The notes beneath the pieces were generated by a model. That model had not been told where the DNA came from, ran no database searches, and was given only the letters and a program-made list of their open reading frames with translations. From Acidimicrobiales bacterium (GTDB lineage Bacteria; Actinomycetota; Acidimicrobiia; Acidimicrobiales; CADCSY01): DNA of 6,047 nucleotides. Shown here in pieces: positions 1 through 6,047 of the stretch. The stretch spans positions 1-6,047 of the forward strand of contig JAUJLZ010000125.1 of the NCBI GenBank assembly GCA_030447125.1, written 5' to 3'. The stretch's first letter is position 1; each line of letters begins with the position of its first letter. A program made the position numbers and the translations under genes.

Positions 1-1
1 G

Positions 2-784
2 TTCGCCGTGCGCCGCGACGCCAAGCAGGTCCACATGGAGGACTTCGAGTCGGCCCGCGACCGCATGCTCATGGGCCAGCGTCGGGAATCGATGGCGCTG
101 TCCGACGTGGAGAAGGAGATCGTGGCCTACCACGAGGGCGGACACGCCGTGTGTGCCGCCGTCCTGCCCCACGCCGACCCGCTGCACAAGGTGACGATCC
201 TGCCGAGCGGCATGGCGCTCGGCGTCACCCAGCAGCTCCCCGAGGAGCGTCACCTCTACCGCCAGGACTACATCGAGGACTCGCTGGTGGTGCGCCTGGG
301 CGGACGCATCTCCGAGGAGCTGGTGTTCGGCGTCATCTCCACCGGGGCCAACAACGACCTCATGGGCGCCACCGAGCTGTCCCGCAAGATGGTGCGGGAG
401 TGGGGTATGAGCGAGCGGGTCGGCCCCATGGCCTGGGGGGGCCAGGGCCAGGTGTTCTTGGGCGAGGACCTCATGCACAGCCGGGAGTACTCCGACGAGA
501 CGGCACGGGTCATCGACGAGGAGGTCGAGCTCATCCTGCGCAAGCAGGAGGACCGCTGCCGCGACACCCTGCGCCACTACCGCCCCGGTCTCGACGCCGT
601 GGCCAAGGCCCTGCTCGAACACGAGACCATCGACGGGGCCGAGGTGAAGCGCCTGGTGGCCGAGGCCCAGAAGGCCACCACCAACGGCCTGGGGGGCGAA
701 GCCGGCGGACCTCCATCGGGTGGCGACGACACGGCGTCGACCGACCTGCGCTCACCGGCGTCGGTACCGTTGGCCGGGAGCTGA
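2..784 (+). CDS. ftsH: ATP-dependent zinc metalloprotease FtsH, C-terminal part (5' end outside window)
   Basis: FtsH is a hexameric, inner-membrane-anchored AAA+ protease that unfolds and degrades misfolded membrane proteins and short-lived cytosolic regulators, using ATP and a zinc site. The visible ~260 residues begin in the end of the AAA+ lid (the FAVRRDAKQVHMEDFESARDR region) and then cover the whole M41 peptidase domain. The zinc motif HEGGH is at bases 131-145, with the catalytic Glu in its second codon. The third zinc ligand is probably the Asp of GANNDL (bases 356-358). The family-typical LGGRISEELVFG and REWGMS segments follow. The last ~40 residues are Gly/Pro/Ser-rich and look disordered, as is common in FtsH tails. 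The frame is intact to a TGA stop at 782-784, with no sign of decay. The walker motifs, transmembrane segments and start lie upstream of base 1. The next gene converges 10 bp away on the other strand. Identification is very secure. Confidence 0.97.
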   Translation, partial: FAVRRDAKQVHMEDFESARDRMLMGQRRESMALSDVEKEIVAYHEGGHAVCAAVLPHADPLHKVTILPSGMALGVTQQLPEERHLYRQDYIEDSLVVRLGGRISEELVFGVISTGANNDLMGATELSRKMVREWGMSERVGPMAWGGQGQVFLGEDLMHSREYSDETARVIDEEVELILRKQEDRCRDTLRHYRPGLDAVAKALLEHETIDGAEVKRLVAEAQKATTNGLGGEAGGPPSGGDDTASTDLRSPASVPLAGS

Positions 785-793
785 GCGTCTCAG
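781..793. terminator. Small inverted repeat over the ftsH stop, between convergent genes (weak candidate terminator)
   Basis: CTGAG-CGT-CTCAG is a perfect 5-bp stem with a 3-nt loop. It overlaps the ftsH TGA and fills most of the gap between the two convergent stop codons. A shared bidirectional terminator would be expected here. The stem is short and has no T-tract on either strand, so this is only a weak candidate and chance is possible. Confidence 0.22.
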
Positions 794-794
794 G

Positions 795-1232
795 CTAGAG
801 GTCCTCGGGGCGGCTCTCCCTGATGTCGGCGAGGGTGGCCCAGAGATCGGTGGCGGTCGCCGGTCCCACGTGGCTGGCCCGCACCACCCCTTCGGCGTCG
901 GCCACCACGATGCAGGGCACGGCGTCGATGCCGTAGCGCCGGTGGAGATCGGCCCGGGCGTTGAACTCGACCTCTTCGACCGCCACCTCGGGGCTTTCGA
1001 GCGGTCCGGCCTTGGCCACCACCTGGGCGCAGGAGTCACAGCTAGCCGAGGTGAAGACCGCCACCAGCCACGGGGAGTCGGGGCGGGTGAAGTCGGCCCG
1101 ATCGAGCTGGGAGGGCACGGCCCACCGGGCCTGGGTGGGAGCGTCAGGGCGCCGCCGGTCGAGGACCACGGCCACGATCACCGCCAGCGCCACCACCACC
1201 ATGGCCACGATCAGGCGCTCCACGTGGACCAC
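795..1232 (-). CDS. Membrane-anchored thioredoxin-fold protein (CDSC active site)
   Basis: This is a 145-residue protein of the thioredoxin superfamily. An uncleaved-looking N-terminal helix (about residues 7-24) is followed by the positively charged DRRRPD, then a thioredoxin-like domain (about 40-140). The strand VAVF leads into TSASCDSC, placing the redox pair at Cys65 and Cys68. The cis-proline loop is A-V-P106-C107, so a third cysteine follows the cis-Pro directly. The Trp that usually precedes the first Cys is a Ser here. With the helix as anchor, the domain could face outside the membrane and reduce, oxidise or isomerise disulfides. Arg and Asp residues after the helix leave the topology uncertain. 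The start is a GTG with no clear Shine-Dalgarno; a second in-frame GTG lies at codon 4. The gene lies downstream of the DUF5719-like gene on the same strand, separated by a strong hairpin, and converges with ftsH. The fold is well supported; the substrate and redox direction are unknown. Confidence 0.85.
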   Translation of the reverse strand: MVHVERLIVAMVVVALAVIVAVVLDRRRPDAPTQARWAVPSQLDRADFTRPDSPWLVAVFTSASCDSCAQVVAKAGPLESPEVAVEEVEFNARADLHRRYGIDAVPCIVVADAEGVVRASHVGPATATDLWATLADIRESRPEDL

Positions 1233-1248
1233 GGTAACGAGGACGGCC

Positions 1249-1287
1249 CCCCCTGAGCCGTTCTGACCCCGTCAGAACGCCAGGGGG
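1249..1287 (-). terminator. Strong nested stem-loop between the DUF5719-like gene and the thioredoxin gene
   Basis: The inner stem CGTTCTGAC (1259-1267) pairs perfectly with GTCAGAACG (1271-1279) around a CCC loop. An outer stem CCCCCTG (1249-1255) pairs perfectly with CAGGGGG (1281-1287), leaving a 3-nt bulge on one side and 1 nt on the other. It starts 11 bp after the stop of the DUF5719-like gene in the direction of transcription, which suits a factor-independent terminator of the operon. There is no U-tract, only a G-rich run. U-less hairpins have been proposed as terminators in high-GC actinobacteria. It also ends only ~16 bases before the thioredoxin start, so it could instead be a leader structure controlling that gene. 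The symmetry is certain; the role is inferred. Confidence 0.6.
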
Positions 1288-1297
1288 CTCAGATCCG

Positions 1298-2722
1298 TCA
1301 GGGGAGCGGAGTGCCGAGGGTGGTGGAGATGCCGGCGTCCACCGCCGGTGAGAGGTCGCGCTCGACCACGAGGGCACCATCGGCGGTGACGACCATGGGG
1401 ACCGGCGAGCGCTCCACCACCTCGGTGAGGTCAACCTCCTGGCGCTGGGCGGGACCCAGCTCGACGTCGCTGAGGCCGTCGATCGGCGCCACCTGACCCT
1501 CGACCAGGGCGCTCACCGAGAAGCGCACAGGCCCGGCACCGGGGTTGTACACCGACAGCCGGTCGGCCACGGGCCCGATTCCCGGACCGGACGGGAGGAG
1601 CCACCCCTCGCTGCTCAACGGGGAGCCAAGCATCGACGACCACCCTCGCCGGGTCGAGGGTGCGACACCCGACAGCTCTCGTTCGGCCACGACCTCCACG
1701 CCGTTGATGGAGCGGATGGTCGAGGAGTGGCCCACGCCGGGTGGGACCAGCGCCGTCTCGGCCGCGTCGATGATCAGCTGGCCCCGGGCCGAGACCGTCC
1801 GCTCGAGCGGGATGGGCACCTCCCCGGTGTCGGGCACGACCTCGAGGATGACCACGGCGTCCTGATCGTGGGGGTTGTAGACGTGCCAACGCTCGACCAG
1901 GCCTTCTTCGTACTGGCCGTCGGGGAAGGTCCACTCCTCCGCGGAGGCGGGGGCAGCCAGAGTCAGGGAGACCCCGCTGCGCCCGTCGCTGGGATCGAAG
2001 CGCTGGAGGCGGTCGACCACCAGCCGCCCGCTACGGGTCATCACCGACGTGGCCGTCACGTCCCTCCGGCGCACGACCTCACCTACGTTGACCCTGGTGG
2101 TGGTCCCCGATGGCACCGGGAGGCCCTGGAGCGCCTCGGGCTCGTCCCGACCCTGGTCGGTGGCAAAAGCGATGTCGACGATGGCGTCGTCGGGGAAGGG
2201 GTTGAACAGGACCAGGACCTGGGTGGCGTCGCGGGCGGTCGTGCCGTTGGCCAGGTACCAACGGTCGGACGCCGAGGAGGCGCAAGGAGCCACGGAGGTA
2301 CCACCAGACGCCTCCACCATGTGCTCGACAGCCACCCCGCCGCCGTCGAGCTCGACCATGGCCGACACCGCACCAGCGTCGACCGCCTCGTCGGCCTCCA
2401 GGGCGAGGCCCTGGCGGGGGCCCACTTGGACGGGTCGGGTCACCGCGTCGGCGCCCGCCGGGAACCACGTCACCGTCCCCGAGCGGGGCTCCTCGCTGCG
2501 GTTGGCCACCGAGACGACCAGGCCGCTGTCGCCCTCCCCAGCGTTGGCACTCGCGGCACAGAACCACGTCGACGACAGCGACGATGTGGGATCGGCGGTG
2601 GGCATGGCGAAGGCGCTGGCGGTGCCGAAGCGACCCGGGGGCGGGTCGCCCACCTCCACCAGGGCCAGGCCGCCGAGGATGGCCACCAACACGACGACCA
2701 CCGGGAGGTGCCGGGAGCTCAC
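1298..2722 (-). CDS. DUF5719-like exported four-repeat protein
   Basis: The product has 474 residues. A hydrophobic N-terminal helix (about 7-24) acts as signal anchor; the AxA at 35-39 is rather far from it for cleavage. The rest looks beta-rich and extracytoplasmic. It consists of four tandem repeats of ~100-110 residues beginning near W53, W155, W264 and W374. Repeats 2-4 carry an F/Y-N-P signature at 173-175, 282-284 and 392-394, with the matching Asn74 in repeat 1. Each has a later V-V-[DE]-R-like strand (LVVDRL, VVAEREL, LVVERDL; VAVEHMV in repeat 1). The only cysteines, C55 and C147, bracket repeat 1 and could form a disulfide. The GTG start at 2720-2722 overlaps the TGA of the upstream glycosyltransferase, so translation is coupled and a role alongside that enzyme is likely. 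The frame stays open upstream to 3511, but there it only shadows the glycosyltransferase gene. The DUF5719 assignment rests on remembered family features and context. No catalytic motif is apparent. Confidence 0.83.
   Translation of the reverse strand: MSSRHLPVVVVLVAILGGLALVEVGDPPPGRFGTASAFAMPTADPTSSLSSTWFCAASANAGEGDSGLVVSVANRSEEPRSGTVTWFPAGADAVTRPVQVGPRQGLALEADEAVDAGAVSAMVELDGGGVAVEHMVEASGGTSVAPCASSASDRWYLANGTTARDATQVLVLFNPFPDDAIVDIAFATDQGRDEPEALQGLPVPSGTTTRVNVGEVVRRRDVTATSVMTRSGRLVVDRLQRFDPSDGRSGVSLTLAAPASAEEWTFPDGQYEEGLVERWHVYNPHDQDAVVILEVVPDTGEVPIPLERTVSARGQLIIDAAETALVPPGVGHSSTIRSINGVEVVAERELSGVAPSTRRGWSSMLGSPLSSEGWLLPSGPGIGPVADRLSVYNPGAGPVRFSVSALVEGQVAPIDGLSDVELGPAQRQEVDLTEVVERSPVPMVVTADGALVVERDLSPAVDAGISTTLGTPLP
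2719..2722 (-). other. GTGA stop-start overlap (translational coupling)
   Basis: On the minus strand the GTG start of the DUF5719-like gene shares two bases with the TGA stop of the glycosyltransferase gene, giving GTGA. No strong Shine-Dalgarno precedes this GTG, so reinitiation by terminating ribosomes is the likely mode of translation. This overlap decides the start of the downstream gene. Confidence 0.8.
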
Positions 2723-5700
2723 CTGCGAGCTGCCCGCATCCGGCGATCCCTGAGCACCAGGCCCACGACCGCGAGCCACAGCCCCGCCTGGCCGGCGATG
2801 GCCAACCACCGCAACGGCGACGTGCGGTACCGCAAGGTGGCTTCTCCCCCGTCGCCCCCGGCGGTGACGTTGAAGGCGTTGGCCCACCCAAAGGCCTCGG
2901 CCCGCTCGGCCACCCCGCCCGCGCCGCGCAGCTCCCAACGGGTCGACGTGCTCTCGGCCACGTACACCGTGCCGGGTCGCACCTGGCCCGTGAAGCGGGT
3001 GGGCGAGTGCATTTCGCCCAGCACGGGGGTCGAAGCCGACAGGTCGAGGCCGACCGTTGCCTCGAAGGGGTCCGCAGCGGCCACGGCTGCAGCCACGGCT
3101 TCCTCCCCCGCGGCTCCCGCAGCCAGGGATGCCCGGGTGGGGACCCAGGCGGTGTTCTCGTAGATCGACAGGGCGGGGTCGACGTCGACCGCCCGCAGGT
3201 CGAGCTGTTGGGCCAGTGTGGCGAGCACGCCCTCGGGCGGGGGGCGCAGCGGGGTCCCCGAGCGGGCCGGGGCGGCCTGGTCGGCCAGCACCACGTAGCG
3301 CACGCCGAGGGGTCCGAGGAGCCGGCCCAACCGCTCGGTGCCACCGTCGGCGGCCAGGCGCAGGCCCTCGGCCACCAGTGAGGTCGACGGATCCTCGGGT
3401 CCGGCCCACCGCTCGGTGATCCCCGGAGCCCCGTCGGTCGACAGGCCGTAGGACAAGCCATCGACCAGGCGGTGCCCGGCGACGGGAAGCACCTCGGGAT
3501 CGCCCAGCCACAGCACGCGAAAGGCTCCCGGGCCGGTGACCTCGTCGTCGCCCATGAACGCCAGGGTGCGGTTGAAGTCGCTGTCGGGGGTGTCCCAGTC
3601 GCCGTCGACCGCAGCCACGGCCACAGGGACGGTGGCCAGGGCCACGCCGGCCGCCGCCACCAGGGCCGCCACCTGGCGCACCCCGAAGCCGTAGCCGGAG
3701 AGGTCACGCTCGAAGGCGACCATCCCCATGGCCGCGGCCAGGGCGAGGGCGGCGGCGGCGGGAGCGACGAGCACCTCGGCCGACGGCAGGGGCAGCCCGG
3801 TCAGGCCCCGGCCCCCGGCCCAGACCAGGGCCCAGCAGGCCACGGCCACCATCCAGGTCCGCGCCGCCCAGGCGAAACGCCACTTGCGGCCGATGAGCAG
3901 GGCCAGGGCACCGGCCAGGGGGACGGCCCAGCCGAGAGGCGACAGACCGCTGCGACCGGTCTCGAGCCGGAGCAGTTCGCCGATGCCGAGGTCGTTGCCG
4001 CCGAGCGGCGAGATCCCGCCCATGGCGCCCCACCCACCGCCGTCGACGGGCAGGAACGACAGGGACCAGGGCAGGTGCAGGGCCAGGGCGACGACCGAGG
4101 CGCCGAGCGCCGTGCCCAGGGCCCGCAGCGGCCCCCGGCTCCCGCCGGTGAACGCTGACCCGACCACCAGGGCCAGGGCCACGAAGGGCACGAGCAGGAC
4201 CACCAGGGGGACGAACGCGGCCACGAGGGCGACGAGCAGCCCGAGGGCCAGGACCGGGGCGAGGGCTGCGCGCCAGCCGCCAACTGACGGGGCGGGCCGC
4301 GAGGCATCGGCGAAGGGCTCCTCGCCGGTGGCGGCGAGGAGGTGGGCCAGGATCCACGGTGCGGCGGCGTAGAGGATCAGACCTTCCCAGCGGCCCCGGG
4401 CCAGGGCGTCGTAGGGCAAGGGGGCCACGGCGTAGACGACCAGGGCGACGGCCCGAGCTCGGGGGGACCCGAGCGGTCGGGTGATGCGCCACACGCCGAG
4501 GAGGCCGGCGGGCAGCGTGCCCAGCACCAGGAGTTGCTGCAGCACGCCCATGGCCCCGAACAGGACCATGCCGGCCAGCCCGAGGAGGGCGAAGGCGGTG
4601 GGGGCGGGCGACTCGGAGCCGAGCCCGCTCGAGCGCCAGCCGCTGGCGAACTCCCCTAGGAGAGCCAAGGGTCCGCGGTCGAACTGGGCCAGGCCGGCAA
4701 AGGCCGGGAGCCGCTCGCCGATCAGCTCGCGGGTCCCGACCAGGGCCAGGAGGGCGACGACCACGCAGGCCACGACGGCGAGGCGGCGGGGACCCGCCTG
4801 GAACGAGCCGGCGATGCCGCGACCGGCTTCGGCCAGTGACGTGCGCACCCGGTCACCGCGGCCCAACTCGCCGCGTAGGAACGAGGTGACCCGGGCGCTG
4901 CCCCGGCGCTGGAGCAGTCGCACCTCGGCGTCGCGCAGGCCCCGCACGGCGCGCAGGGCCCGGCGCCGGCTGCGGATCTCACCCAGCCGGCGGAAGTTCC
5001 ACGACCAGGCCCCGAGGACGTCGACCGACTGCGCCACCCGTCCGGCCGCCAGGGCGTAGACGGCCTCGATGAGGGTGAACAGGGCGGCCTGAGGGAGCAC
5101 CCGCAGCAGGTGGAAGGGGCCATAACACGTGAGCATGGTGCGCAATCGATGGCGGGCGAAGAGCCGCCGACGATCGTCGACCGGGCGCCGGGTGCTCAGC
5201 TCTTCCCGGTGCTGGGCCCGGGCGGCGGGCACCACCACCACCCGGGCACCGGCCACGTGCGCTCGCCAGCACAGGTCGAGGTCGTCGCCGAGAAAGGTGA
5301 TGGCCGGGTCGAAGCCCCCGAGGGAGGCGAACAGGTCGGCCCGCACCAGGGTGCAGGCGCCCGGGATGGCAAAGACGTCACGGACCCGGTCGTGCTGCTC
5401 CTGGTCGAGCTCGCCCCGCTCCACCAGGGGGGTGGGCACCCCCGTCTTGTCGGCCGACAGCCCCACCTGGAGCAGCTCCTGGGGCGCACCCCAGGACACG
5501 AGTTTGGGACCGACCACACCGGCGTTGGAGCGGAAGGCCTCCTCGACCAGGGCCCGGATGGCGCTGGGGTCGAGGGCCACGTCGTCGTGGCAGAGGGCGT
5601 AGAACGACGCTCCTTCGACCACCTCGAGCACCTCGTTGGCGGCGGCGCCGAAGCCAGGGTTGTGGTCGAGGTGGCGGACGTAGGCGCTGGGCAGGGCGGC

Positions 5701-5952
5701 GCCGATCCGGGGAAGGGGATCGACGGTGCTGGCCGCGTCGACCACCAGCACCGAGAAGTTGGGGTAGTCCTGGGCGCCGAAGGAGGCCAGGCACTCCTCC
5801 AACCAGGGGCCGGCGTCGTGGGTGACGACCACGGCCACGACCGGGGGCGCGTGAGCGGCGTCGAGGTCTTCGTTGCTGGGGGCGTCGCCCGCCGTCGCTC
5901 CGGAGGTCGGCTCCGGTGCGCCGACCGACGTCCGCTGGTGCTGGACGGCCAC
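2719..5952 (-). CDS. Family-2 glycosyltransferase fused to polytopic membrane and extracytoplasmic domains
   Basis: This is a 1077-residue fusion protein. Residues ~38-275 form a GT-A family-2 glycosyltransferase domain: VAVVVTHDAGPW at the nucleotide-sugar-binding start, VVDAAS (71-75), NPGFGAAANE (98-107), a DxD-like HDD (122-124), GGFDP (212-216) and GDDLDLCWR (222-230), resembling rhamnosyl- or galactosyl-type transferases. An amphipathic or membrane-associated stretch (~285-303) follows, then about ten hydrophobic helices between 390 and 782. Residues ~783-1045 form a soluble, presumably extracytoplasmic region with RYVVLA (885-890) and SIYENTAWVPTR (929-940), a strand pattern reminiscent of YfhO/AftD-type membrane glycosyltransferases. 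A last helix (~1048-1066) and an Arg-rich tail end the protein. It likely transfers sugar to a lipid-linked or wall glycan; donor and acceptor cannot be read. The GTG start at 5952 leaves a ~37-residue Pro/Ser/Ala-rich leader with no clear ribosome site. The frame is open to the window edge but offers no upstream start codon; an in-frame GTG at codon 39 sits at the domain edge. Confidence 0.93.
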   Translation of the reverse strand: MAVQHQRTSVGAPEPTSGATAGDAPSNEDLDAAHAPPVVAVVVTHDAGPWLEECLASFGAQDYPNFSVLVVDAASTVDPLPRIGAALPSAYVRHLDHNPGFGAAANEVLEVVEGASFYALCHDDVALDPSAIRALVEEAFRSNAGVVGPKLVSWGAPQELLQVGLSADKTGVPTPLVERGELDQEQHDRVRDVFAIPGACTLVRADLFASLGGFDPAITFLGDDLDLCWRAHVAGARVVVVPAARAQHREELSTRRPVDDRRRLFARHRLRTMLTCYGPFHLLRVLPQAALFTLIEAVYALAAGRVAQSVDVLGAWSWNFRRLGEIRSRRRALRAVRGLRDAEVRLLQRRGSARVTSFLRGELGRGDRVRTSLAEAGRGIAGSFQAGPRRLAVVACVVVALLALVGTRELIGERLPAFAGLAQFDRGPLALLGEFASGWRSSGLGSESPAPTAFALLGLAGMVLFGAMGVLQQLLVLGTLPAGLLGVWRITRPLGSPRARAVALVVYAVAPLPYDALARGRWEGLILYAAAPWILAHLLAATGEEPFADASRPAPSVGGWRAALAPVLALGLLVALVAAFVPLVVLLVPFVALALVVGSAFTGGSRGPLRALGTALGASVVALALHLPWSLSFLPVDGGGWGAMGGISPLGGNDLGIGELLRLETGRSGLSPLGWAVPLAGALALLIGRKWRFAWAARTWMVAVACWALVWAGGRGLTGLPLPSAEVLVAPAAAALALAAAMGMVAFERDLSGYGFGVRQVAALVAAAGVALATVPVAVAAVDGDWDTPDSDFNRTLAFMGDDEVTGPGAFRVLWLGDPEVLPVAGHRLVDGLSYGLSTDGAPGITERWAGPEDPSTSLVAEGLRLAADGGTERLGRLLGPLGVRYVVLADQAAPARSGTPLRPPPEGVLATLAQQLDLRAVDVDPALSIYENTAWVPTRASLAAGAAGEEAVAAAVAAADPFEATVGLDLSASTPVLGEMHSPTRFTGQVRPGTVYVAESTSTRWELRGAGGVAERAEAFGWANAFNVTAGGDGGEATLRYRTSPLRWLAIAGQAGLWLAVVGLVLRDRRMRAARR

Positions 5953-6008
5953 GGGGGGCCGAGGGTAGTGGTCGGTCGGCGGCCGTGGGGGCCAGGTGCG
6001 GGCGTAGC

Positions 6009-6047
6009 ATGCGATCGATGGCCCAACCTCTGCCGCCTCTGCCGCCT
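6009..6047 (+). CDS. Possible start of a divergent gene (partial, unidentified)
   Basis: An ATG at 6009 and a second in-frame ATG at 6018 open a plus-strand frame that runs to the window edge, reading MRSMAQPLPPLPP. An AGGTG at 5994-5998 lies ~10 bases before the first ATG and could serve as a modest ribosome site, which slightly favours 6009. Such a gene would be divergent from the glycosyltransferase, leaving 56 bp between the two starts for promoters; I see no convincing -35/-10 pair on either strand there. The Pro-Leu-rich start comes from a 9-bp tandem repeat. With only 13 codons visible no product can be named, and the frame may not be a gene at all. Confidence 0.3.
   Translation, partial: MRSMAQPLPPLPP
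6027..6047. repeat. 9-bp tandem repeat at the window edge
   Basis: CCTCTGCCG occurs at 6027-6035 and again at 6036-6044, and a third copy begins at 6045 and is cut by the window end. Read on the plus strand in the frame of the possible divergent gene it encodes a repeating Leu-Pro-Pro unit. The total length of the array cannot be seen. Confidence 0.6.

Noticed and set aside
1727..3163. Long 478-codon plus-strand open frame
   Set aside because: It is antisense to the DUF5719-like and glycosyltransferase genes. The His/Gly/Arg-rich translation is typical of the antisense of high-GC coding sequence.
2723..3511. Upstream extension of the DUF5719-like frame that would give a 737-residue product
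   Set aside because: This stretch lies wholly inside the glycosyltransferase gene in another frame of the same strand. Its translation is Arg/Gly/Pro-rich with no domain, whereas the glycosyltransferase frame there has sensible membrane and ectodomain sequence. The GTG at 2722 gives a proper signal-anchor start.
2079..3707. Long 542-codon minus-strand open frame
   Set aside because: It is a high-GC shadow overlapping both real minus-strand genes. Its translation is dominated by Arg, Pro, Gly and Trp with no recognisable motif.
3820..4760. Many near-identical GACCAGGGCCAG-like strings
   Set aside because: They encode Leu-Ala-Leu-Val-type membrane residues with a strong preference for CTG, GCC and GTG codons. 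They are scattered and irregularly spaced, so codon bias explains them better than a DNA repeat family.
5953..6008. Promoter elements between the possible divergent starts
   Set aside because: I looked for -35/-10 pairs on both strands. Only isolated weak matches such as TACCCT on the minus strand were seen, without a partner at suitable spacing.
6007..6019. Overlapping short palindromes (GCATGC, CGATCG, ATCGAT) near the right edge
   Set aside because: Each is only 6 bp and they share bases. This could be an operator, but such clusters arise readily by chance and there is no second copy in the window to support one.
5196..6026. Minus-strand open frame of 276 codons starting just upstream of the glycosyltransferase
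   Set aside because: It overlaps the glycosyltransferase domain in a different frame. The Pro/Ser/Arg/Thr-rich product has no family signature, while the competing frame has clear GT2 motifs.

Overview
The window comes from a high-GC bacterium (roughly 70% G+C by eye). GTG starts, tight gene packing and the gene families point to Actinomycetota, perhaps an Acidimicrobiia-type lineage. The class-level guess is inference from composition and protein flavour only.

Layout, left to right. (1) Bases 2-784, plus strand: the C-terminal ~260 residues of the membrane AAA+ zinc protease FtsH, with its 5' part outside the window. (2) Bases 795-1232, minus strand, convergent with ftsH across a 10-bp gap: a small membrane-anchored thioredoxin-fold protein with a CDSC active site. 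(3) Bases 1249-1287: a strong nested stem-loop in the 65-bp gap between two minus-strand genes. (4) Bases 1298-2722, minus strand: a 474-residue exported, membrane-anchored protein built of four tandem beta-rich repeats, resembling the actinobacterial DUF5719 family. (5) Bases 2719-5952, minus strand: a 1077-residue fusion of a cytoplasmic family-2 glycosyltransferase, a polytopic membrane region and a large extracytoplasmic C-terminal module. (6) Bases 5953-6047: a short upstream region that may hold the start of a divergent plus-strand gene.

The glycosyltransferase and the DUF5719-like gene overlap by four bases (GTGA), so they are almost certainly co-transcribed and translationally coupled. 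The likely reading is a cell-envelope glycan module: the glycosyltransferase makes or transfers a sugar at the membrane, and the repeat protein acts outside the membrane as a partner. The thioredoxin-like gene lies just downstream on the same strand and could serve extracytoplasmic thiol chemistry. The repeat protein has exactly two cysteines, but a link between the two is only a hypothesis. ftsH is convergent and transcriptionally separate.

No RNA genes, insertion sequences, CRISPR arrays or phage genes were seen, and no gene-free stretch exceeds 100 bases. The most unusual content is the domain fusion, the four-fold repeat protein and the nested hairpin. I do not see a clear new defence or mobile system.
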